A stretch of 64,000 nt of DNA from positions 15,748,001 through 15,812,000 of the forward strand of contig NC_061482.1 in assembly GCF_022581195.2 (NCBI RefSeq), written 5' to 3'. The translations under genes and the position numbers were made by a program. Below the pieces are notes generated by a model, which was not told the DNA's origin, searched no databases, and worked only from the letters and a program-made list of their open reading frames with translations. Source of the stretch: Helicoverpa zea (Eukaryota > Arthropoda > Insecta > Lepidoptera > Noctuidae). Below, piece after piece: positions 1 through 10,000 of this stretch (positions are counted from its first letter, which is position 1; the number at the start of each line of letters is the position of its first letter).

Positions 1-3
1 CTA

Positions 4-219
4 TTGGCCGTTCCCTATACTCTATCTATCTATAGTTTTGTTTGCTGACACTTTTTATCTTCTTGACAATGAAAGAGTCAGCAGTAGATTAAAGAAGCTT
101 TAACTTTAATGGAGCTTTGTGCAACTGACGGATAGGAATTGTACGTTACTTGTATTGAGCTTATATTACAATTCTGTCTCAAGTAAACAAATTAGATAGA
201 TATATTAGGAACGGCCGTT
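4..219. mobile_element. Small TIR element, ACGGCCGTTCC family
   Basis: The ends are inverted copies of each other: the left end reads GGCCGTTCC followed by CTATCTATC, and the right end reads GATAGATA followed by GGAACGGCCGTT. No coding potential is seen. Related pieces with the same TCTATCTCTAGTAA and GATAGATATAATATTGG words lie near 13858-13970, 29970-30075, 32465-32571, 36045-36098 and 37565-37667. The borders are approximate because the window begins at the left end. It is probably a non-autonomous DNA transposon (MITE) and lies in a PDPR intron. Confidence 0.6.
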
Positions 220-234
220 ATTATTTAAAGCTTA

Positions 235-416
235 GGCTGGAAACAGTGCTCGACCGACGGTCAGCGCTGACCGTTGGTCGACGTAGCTATGTCTGTGCAA
301 GTCTATGAACGCGCACACAGCTACGCTGACGGTACGCGCGTGATTTGGTATGTGATTCGGTCAGGACGTACGGTCACGGGTCACCACTGACCGTCGGCAG
401 AGCACTGTTTCCAGCC
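235..416. mobile_element. MITE with TTA target duplication, GGCTGGAAACAGTG TIR
   Basis: A 182-bp GC-rich element bounded by GGCTGGAAACAGTGCTC and its inverted copy. The internal parts of the arms (CGACGGTCAG and CTGACCGTCG) also pair. It is flanked by TTA on both sides (232-234 and 417-419). The 3-bp TTA duplication is the habit of PIF/Harbinger transposons, so that superfamily is inferred. It encodes nothing recognisable. Confidence 0.7.
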
Positions 417-806
417 TTAAAGATGAAGTATTGTATATTTGTACGCGGTGTCTCGTTCAGGTTTTGGTGTATGTTTTCAGGTTGGACAGTTGGCAAGACC
501 GCAAGTAAAAGTGCCGCTGTTACCCTGCGAGCACTACTACCTTCATACGAAGCCTATTGACAACCTAGATCCGATGACTCCAGGTAATTACTCTTATAAA
601 AATTCATTGAGCGGTGAAGTGGGAATCATCCTGCCCTAGATTTTTTTTAGAAAAATAGAGAACGAGAGCTTAGAAAATTGTTATAAGAAAAGTAACGAGA
701 TGTAGAGAGTATACATAGTCCGACTTTGCCGCACTAGGTTCCTGCCTACTTGGCCTTTTGGCAAATCCGCTACTATTTCTATCCATCCTGCATATTTTCA
801 TACCAG

Positions 807-1003
807 CCGTTTTCCGGAGGTTTTGCTCGCGACCCTTGGTAACTTCTGCCCGTACCGGCATATAATTTAGCCTATGTTACAAGAGTGTAGCTTTCCAACA
901 CTGAAAGGATTTAAAAAATCGGTGCAGTAGTTTCCGAACCTCTAGGGTACAAATAAACAAACATTTTTTTTTTCCTCTTTATTATATTACTATAGACAGA
1001 TAA
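807..1003 (+). repeat. Interspersed repeat fragment (CCCGCGTCCC...ATAGCCTATGTTAC family)
   Basis: Degenerate copy of a common repeat: GTTTTGCTCGCGACCC, then CTTCTGCCCGTACCGG, TAGCCTATGTTAC, GTAGCTTTCCAACA, and a tail of AACAAACA with CTCTTTATTATATTA. The same word order recurs near 1551-1625, 5147-5500, 7448-7650, 10660-10760, 25620-25720, 30095-30225, 30910-31000, 33315-33475, 44275-44410, 47640-47715 and 48090-48250, and in reverse near 58290-58490. I cannot assign it to a class from sequence alone; it may be a retroelement 3' end or a Helitron relative. Confidence 0.55.
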
Positions 1004-1081
1004 TCTGCTTTCTACGTATTGTGAATTGTTGGTCTTCGGACTTTATAGCCATAATTTTGAAGGTTTTTATTATGATGACAG

Positions 1082-4000
1082 TTATCCGCGATCCGGACGG
1101 CTACATATACCTGCGTGAGAGAGATGGTTGCATCCTAGCTGGTGGCTTCGAACCTATAGCCAAACCCGTGTACGAAGAAGAAAGTAAGTATTGTTTATTG
1201 CTTTTCACATCATTATCAGCCTTTTTATCGTCTTACTGCTTGGCACCGGCCTCCTCTCATACAGCAATGCGGGTCGGTGATTTTAGACTTGTAGTTCAGG
1301 TTTCCTCGAGATGTTTTCCTCCACCTTTATTTCAGTCATCGGTGTCCCAGTTAGTATAACTAGAAAGTAATTCAGAGAATAGGCATTGGTACCTGTGTCA
1401 CCTGGAATCCAACACACACTCATACTTGAGAAGTTGTTGCCCTAGTCACCGCGACTTGGTGTGAATATTAGCTTCCAGCGAGGGACCTACTTCTCGCGAC
1501 CAGTTAAAAAGTAGCCTATGTATTGTTCTGATAATATATAAGCTTTACAAGCTGTTTCTCGCGGTTTCACCCGCGTCCCGGGGGAACTTCTTTCCGATGA
1601 CAGTCAAAGTCAAAAGTATCGTAAAAATCAATCCATCATTTTTCTCTTTACACATACATATTTTACATAGAAATTTAATCCCTATATACTCCTATTAATT
1701 TGGTCCTCCTTACCCAGTAACATCAATGGCCCAGCGTTGCGTGCCTGAAGACTGGGATCACTTCCACGTACTTCTACAACAGCTGCTGAAACGAGTGCCG
1801 AGTCTCTCCCAGGCGGTGCTGCACAAACTCTGCAACGGCCTCGAAGCATTCTCCCCGGATTGCAAGTGGATTGTGGGAGAAGCACCCGAGGTTGGTCACA
1901 CTTGTTCAGATCTAGGTTACTGCAGCCTGGTAAATTCTTTGCTACGTAGAAATCAAGAACCACTCGTCCGATTTCACATTCTTTCAGCTTCACATAAACC
2001 AACTAACAGCCAGTTTCTTCATCAAAAGTTAAAGCCAAAGTAAAAGTCAAAGTAATGACTAAAGTTAAAGTAACGGTTTAATTCAATTTTTCTATGAATT
2101 TTGCTGTCACTTTAGCCTTGAAAAAACGAATTTGGCCGTTACTTTAACTTTAGACATTACTTTAACTTTAACTTTTGATGAAATAACTGGCCATTATAAA
2201 TAGCCTAAACAGTTGGTTTGGTTAGGCGAGCTCTTTCTAGAGTTATGAATATACAACGAAAATTGACATATTTTTTATATATTTAGGGTGCATCTACACG
2301 GTGTAAGTAGCTTGCGTGTGTTGAGGCAAATGCGCGGGTTACATGCATTTTAAAAACGTGCGGGTCTAGCGACTCGCTCATGTACCAAAGCAAAATACCC
2401 ACCCGCGTGCACTTGACACTTGTCACTTGCGCATGTTAACTTGCTCCAGCTACATGTGCCGTGTAGACGCACCCTAAATGAAGAATCACTCGACCAATTT
2501 CACATTCTATCTAGCTTCACATAAACCATCTAATAAATAGTCAGAACAAAGCCTAAACATTTGGTTTGGTTAGGTGAGCGCATCTAGAGTTATGACTAAT
2601 GAAAAGTGACATTAATTGTTATAGATAGATGAAGTATTTTTAAAGTAGCAAGTTTGTAGACTTGATTGTGGTACGTATATTGGTGACAATTTATACAATT
2701 AACAACAACATTTTTACAATTTTTTAAGTTTTTAAGGGCGCTTTCATACAACAACCGTATTTTTTGTATTTTTTTGCACATTTTATATCTAGATAAGACT
2801 TCGAAATTCTTCATGCATGAATGTTCTTCAAACCTAGAAAATTGTTGCTAGGGACTAAATGCATTTTCATTTTGTCGCGCTACCGCGTTTGAAAAACTTA
2901 TTTCTTAATAGTTTACTTAAAAATTAGGATATAGTAAGTATATCTTATTAATAGTCGAAAATATGGATGGATTTCCTGAAAGATGATATGAATAAGAAGG
3001 AAGTGAGTGTCAGAGGGCAGAATGGAATCGAAAGACATATTGCGCCCCAAGTAAAAGCAGGAGGAAGAAGAAGATCTTATTAATAGTCTAAGAGCCCGCG
3101 GACCCCAGACCCATGTTATTTTATAAAAGCTGAAAGTTTGTCAGCGTATTATATTTGACCACCAGGTTTGCCCACCAGGTTAGAACAATAGCCCATTAAA
3201 AAGTGTGTACAGTAAAAAGTATAAAAAGATTTTTACAAAGGTATAGCACTTGGGTAATAAGTAGATATTGTTTCCAGCCAGACAGTTGATGGTTCCAACC
3301 TTGCCAGACAATAGTAAATGACTTATGCTAATGAACTTTCATTGAACATCCTTGGCAGTCGTTACGGGTAGTCAGAAGCCAGTAAGTCTGACACCAGTCT
3401 AACCAAGGGGTATCGGGTTGCCCGGGTAACTGGGTTGAGGAGGTCAGATAGGCAGTCGCTTCTTGTAAAGCACTGGTACTCAGCTGAATCCGGTTAGACT
3501 GGAAGCTGACCCCGACATGATTGGGAAAAGGCTCGGAGGATGATGCTAATGAACTTTCAGCTTTTGCAAAAGAACGCGGATCTAGGATCCGCGGCATCTT
3601 GTTCTATAAAGAAGCAGCAAGAAGAAGCAAGAATAACATGAAGATGACGACGTCAGGGTTTCTCTCTTCAATTCGTTCGATCCCACGAATGCTAGCGTAC
3701 AGAGCTAAATTCGTGAAATCGGACGTTTTGAGGGCGGACCGAATCGCAGCTGCGAAGAAACTCGAAGAATAATTATGAAGAATTTAATTTTGTGATTGTT
3801 TAATTACTTCTGTACTTGTAATTAACATATTTATTTTGTGTATTTACAGAATGTAATATGTTTTTACGGTGTGTGTACGTACTATCAATATAAGACCTAC
3901 CTTTGACTGCAATTTATGAGTTTAAAAAAATATAAAAAAGTTCGGTCATCACCATGAAAATTATATTGCACGTAAACGCCTCTGAGAAATAAGTTTATGT

Positions 4001-7000
4001 TGGGTAGATAATACAATAAAATAAAGTATCTGATAGTATGTATACTCTTTAAAGATATTTCTACATATAATGATAGTACAAGTATGACTCTTTAATGATA
4101 CAGTATAGGCATTCAAACGAGACCATAAACATTTAACTGTAAATATTGTATCTTTGGCAATCGTTGAATTTGTTAGCGCAAGGGGGTGATTCCATTTTTT
4201 TGCTCGCGAGTGTAATCCACTGGTTTATAATTGTCCTTATTATAGGGAAGCATAGTCAAATATGCTTGTGTTCTCTCTTTGCCTTTTTCGAGATTTAAAA
4301 AAGGAGGTTCTAAGTTTGACCAGTGTGAGTTTAGAAAAGGTTTTTGACATGTTATTGAAGTCGGTTTTTTTTTTAAGTTAAGATATTACCTATGGTTTAA
4401 ATGACATTCTTTTACTATTTCCAGATGTTCAACTACCACGTGGCGGCTGGTATGAAGACTGTAGGCATATCGGCCGCCGGCGGGGTGGCTGAAGCGACGG
4501 CCGATGAGATTGTCGACGGCTACTCTAAATACGACATGTATGAACTCGGCCTTAACCGGTTTCTGGGGCTACATAACAATAAGAGGTTCTTGAGAGATCG
4601 GGTTAAAGAGGTGCCTGGTTAGTACTGTTTTTTTCTCCTTTTATAATACAGCTGTTTATTTATTTCAGCTGTTTACTTTTTTTTATTCTCATTGGTTTAA
4701 TCACAATAATAAAAAAAACAAGCAAAGTTCAAAGTTTGAAATACATAGCTTTTACATTATGTTGACAGTAAGTCTGACAACTAGTCCTACCAAGGGGTGT
4801 TGAGTTGCCCGGGTAACTGGGTTGAGGAGGTCAGATAGGCAGTCGCTTCTTGTAAAACACGGGTACTCAGCTGCATCTTGTTAGACAGATAGCCGACGCC
4901 AACATATTTAGGAAAAGGCTCGGAAGATGATAATGAATTAATAAATATAACCGTTTCATAATTCTAGGTGTCCACTACGGTCTTCCGTATCCGTTTCAAG
5001 AGTTCGAAACGGGTCGTAACCTCCGACTGTCACCTATTTACCCGACTTTGCGCGACAATGGTGCCGTGTTCGGACAAGTCATGGGCTATGAAAGACCTAC
5101 GTGGTTCGAAACTGTTGGTAAGGAGTCTTTTTATCATATGCTAAGAAGTCGTGCCCCGTGGTAACTACTGTCCGTACTCGGATGAAATATAGTCTCTCTA
5201 CGCGGGAACAGAGTAGCTTTCCAACAGTGTAAGAATTTTTATATAGGCTTAGCATTTTTTGAGTTTGTCCATTACAAACAAGCAAACAAATCTTTCTTCT
5301 TTATGTATTAGCATAGACTAGCCGTTTTACCGCGGTTTTACTCGCGTCCCGTGAAAACTACTGGCCGTATCGGAATAAAATATAGCCTATGGCACTCAGA
5401 AACATTGTAGCTATCTATCAGTGAAAGAAGTTTGGAAATCCGATCAGCGGTTCCAAAAATTACCCTACACACAAACTTACAAATCATAGATTTTTAATAT
5501 TATTTAACTTTATAATTTTTCAGATCCAAAAGAGGCGTCGGACAAGCCCCGCCCATTTAAGGTGGCGTACACGAAGACGTTTAACAAGCCACATTGGTTC
5601 GACACGGTGCAGAGAGAGTATTGGGCGTGTAGGGAACGAGTGGGACTTGCAGATTACTCCTCGTTTACTAAGATTGATATACAGGTGTGTAATAAATTCT
5701 TGTAACCTTTTTAATACCTTAAAAAAATAATTTTTAAATACAACAGTGTACATTAAAAACTCGATCGGTAGTAGAAGAAATAGCACATGGAGAACAGAAC
5801 GACTATCGGAAATGTCATAACGCAAAATCTCCTAAAAAACTAGCGCGCCAAAATGCGGGTGTTTGGGGGACGACTGACGAAACCCGTCCATTATTTTCAA
5901 AATAAACTCATCAATCAATCAAGACCTCATCTTAACATATAGGTTTTGACTTGACAAGGAACCCGAACGCCTCGTTAGTTCTAGTAACTGACCTACTATA
6001 TGTTGCTTGACCTACAAGAAGGCGCCTGGCCTACCTTATGGCATCTCCGCTAGCTTTTCTTCCTCCTTGTACCAATCATTTCAAAATCTAACTGGAATTC
6101 GTTTTGTATCCCATTTTTTTAAAGTTCTAATGCTATCATGTAATATTAATTAGAAAGATTTTGTTTCCTGAACAATAATTATTGTCCCCTTTCTAATATG
6201 TATTTTATACAACAGTGAACATTTAAAAAAAAAAAAAAAAACATTTAAAATCTCTTTTTCTCCAGTCCCAAGGTCGCGAAGTAGTGGACCTACTCCAGTA
6301 CCTATGCTCCAACGATGTGGATGTGCCAGTCGGCAGTATCATACATACGGGCATGCAGAACGAACGTGGCGGCTATGAAAACGATTGCAGTCTCGCCAGG
6401 GTCTCTGAAAATCTGTGAGTATGTTGGCCCTTTACTTTGGTACTTAATATACTATTGTTGTAAAGAGAGATTTATTTATTATAGTTCGGCCATTCAGAGA
6501 ATGCGTTCCTGACACGTCGCGATTGAACTGACGACGTAACTTTGCAATGGCGTTGCAGTTACGATAAAAATATTTTTGCTGGTTGTTTACCGTTTTAACA
6601 ATTGAGGAGCATTAAAACAACATTATTATATCAATAATCAATGAATGTTATAATTTTGTGCCAAACTGAGTGTCAAATAACTTGGTAAACAATATTTTTC
6701 TAAATCTATACTGCGCTATTACAAGGTTATGTCAGCGGTTTATATTTTGTAGTGCTGTGCTAAAAATAACAGGCAAGTATCGTAATCTGTTCTTATACAG
6801 TTATAATATAAAATAATACGTTTTGATTTTCTTTTTAAGAATTGGAAAATAATGGACTATAAGACTTAATTATAACTTTTATGAAATATAAAAATAAAAC
6901 TATGACCAAACCGCATTTTTATACTTAGATTAAAAATGGTAACCCCAAATGGCGTTATGGGCCGCCATTTTGTGACGCTAAAACAGTCGTCCGTTGTCGT

Positions 7001-10000
7001 TTCGTGCGCATAGACCACGTTTTTCAAGTGTTTTCGATCTGTTTTTATTTGATTACCCGGCTTTTGTTAGACCGAGATATCAGGATTGATTCTGTTATTG
7101 ATAATAATATAATTATACATGTAGGCGAAGATGATGATGAAGACACCACCTCCTCAAGCAAATCGGAGTCTGATTAATATTCTGTTCGCACATTCAATTC
7201 AATGTACTTGTAACAAAGAATAAATAAAACAATTTTATTATATGAATATTACCTTTTTTTGGTTTCCACTTAAATAACTAAAATATAAAACAAATGATTC
7301 CGCCAATTTAAAACGAAAATAATCTTAAAATAATGCGGCGGTTCATTTTGAAGGAACGGTAACGAACTCAGTGTTATGTTGTGCCCATCACTAGTCGTGA
7401 CTAACTGATAGGTGTCAGGAACGCATTCTCTGAACGGCCGAAGTATACTAGATTCTGCCAGCAGTTTTACCCACATCCCCTGGGAACCGCTGCACGAACC
7501 CGGACAGAAAGTAAAATAAAATTAGCCTATAGCCTTCCCCGATAAATGGGCTATCTAACACTGAAATAATGTTTAAAATCGGACCAGTATTTCCTGAGAT
7601 TAGCACGTTCAAACAAACAAACTTTATAATATTAGTATAGATATGAGTATGATCTATGACAGCTCCAAAGTTTACAATATGTAGATAAGAAACAAAGTAG
7701 CTTATAAGATTAGCGCGTTCAATTTGCAAACAAACAAACTCCTCAGCTTTATAATATTAGTATAAAAGATGTATCTTTTTTGGAATTCAACCTTTTAAAA
7801 TATCTTAACCTTCAAAAATGAACCTTAAAAATTCTATTCCAGCTACATGATGATAGCACCAACAATACAGCAGACCCGTTGCAAAGCCTGGCTAAAACGT
7901 CATCTTCCTGCAAATGGTTCAGTGACTCTCTCTGACGTCACATCCATGTATACAGCAATTTGTATCATGGGACCTTTTACAAGAAACCTGCTTTCTGAAC
8001 TGACGGACACTGATCTTTCGCCGTCAAAGTTTCCTTTCTTTACCTTTAAAGAAATCGATGTGGCGTTGGCAAATGGCGTGAGAGCGATGAATTTGACGCA
8101 TACGGGAGAGTTGGGATATGTGCTGTATATTCCTAATGAGGTATGTTGTTTTTTATGTGCTATTTTAGTAGGTAGTTAAGTGATGGTGATAGGACTTTTT
8201 ACACAAATATAATACATCATGATCTGTCTATCCTTTTCCCAATTATGTTGTGTTCGGCTTCTGGTTTAACCGGATACAGCTTAGTACTAGTGTTTTACAA
8301 GGAGCGATTGCCTGTCTGACCTCCTCAACCCAGTTACCCGGGCAACCCAATACGCTTAGCTTAAGAGCTTATCACACTTGACATTTAGGAAAGTAGGTTT
8401 CATTAAATCATTTAGAAACCTAATTAGGCTACTGAATTTAGTCAAGTGCAATAAATAAGCCCTTTAGATTGGTGTCAGACTTACTGGCTTCTAACTACCT
8501 GTAACGAGTGCCAAAGATGTTCAATGAGAGCCGTCTATGATGTTATATGATAAATTAATTTATATTTGATCTTACTATCTACTCATTTCCAGTTCGCCCT
8601 CCACGTGTACAACCGTCTGATGACGATAGGCGAGAAGTACGGCATATCTCATGTCGGCTACTATGCTTCGAGGGCACTTCGGGTGGAAAAGTTCTTCGCG
8701 TTCTGGGGTCAGGACCTCGACACCATGACTACGCCGCTGGAGTGTGGCCGTACTTGGCGGGTCAAGTTCGATGTAAGTATACACAGCAGACCTTTGAAAT
8801 TATCATCTCCCGAGCATTTTTCCCAATTATGTTGGGCTCGGCTTCCTGTCTAACCGGATTCAGCTGAGTACCAGTGCTTTACAAGGAGCGACTGCCCTAT
8901 CTGACCCCCTCAGCCCAGTTACCCGGGCAACCCAACACCCTTTAGTTAGACTGGTGTCAGACTTCTGACTATACGTAACGACTGCCAAGGATGTTCAATG
9001 AAATATAGGCATGATGTGAAACTAGTCACAGTTTGCCACAGTTTACCTTAGTCACAGTTTGCTCTTCTTTCCTTTTCAATAAGGCAAAGAGACTACACGT
9101 TAGGATCTGCAAGGCAGACAAAACTGCATGTCACAGTCAAATGCGTTTGTTGAAATAAGACAATGAACACCACCACCAAATCGTTCTCTTTCGAAAGAAG
9201 GAATGATGATGAACAAACTTCCCAGCAACACAGCTGTCTATTTCAATTAAATCATCCTACATTGTCCCACTGCTAGGGAAAGGTAAAATCTTTTATCTAT
9301 TTCTATTGGAAGCGTGGTTTTGTAAATTCTTCTTTAATGTAATCTTTGGAAATTTTAAACGTACCTGTTATTTAACTGCTTGTATGTAGCTAGTTATAAA
9401 ACAATAGAAAATCAATTGTGTTTCACGTATATCTGCGCTCCAGCATACAAATTAAGGATCCATTTTTATTTCCCTTCATCTAAATACAAAACTAGCTCAT
9501 TAACAACAATAATTCTCAATTTCCAGAAAGACATAAAGTTCATCGGTCGCGACGCCCTTCTCCGACAGCGGGAGGAAGGTATTCGCAGGCAATACGTGCA
9601 ACTCTTGCTGACCGACCATGACCATGAGCTGGACATGTGGTCTTGGGGCGGAGAACCGATATATAGAGACGGGAATTACTGTGGACAAACTACCACTACT
9701 AGTTATGGGTTTACGTTTAAAAAACAGGTGAGGTTTTAAGGTTTTTAACTGAAATTAAACATCTGAATCTTTTCTCTGCATCTGGATAAAATGTATGTTA
9801 CTTGGGGATACCAGCAAAAACATATAGGAAGTGGTGAAGGGGGTGTTTCTGCTTCGATATGCTCTGGAGAGGAGAAATGACGCACGACGACTGTGGTTTT
9901 ACTTGTTTAGTTTAATCGTTGTATAAAAACTTATTTACAAAGTTTATAACACAAATGTGGAATGTAAATGAAAATGAACGTGAGATCTTTCTGTCGTTGG

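Noticed and set aside
1682..2002. 106-codon - strand frame
   Set aside because: It is the antisense shadow of the PDPR exon at 1718-1890.
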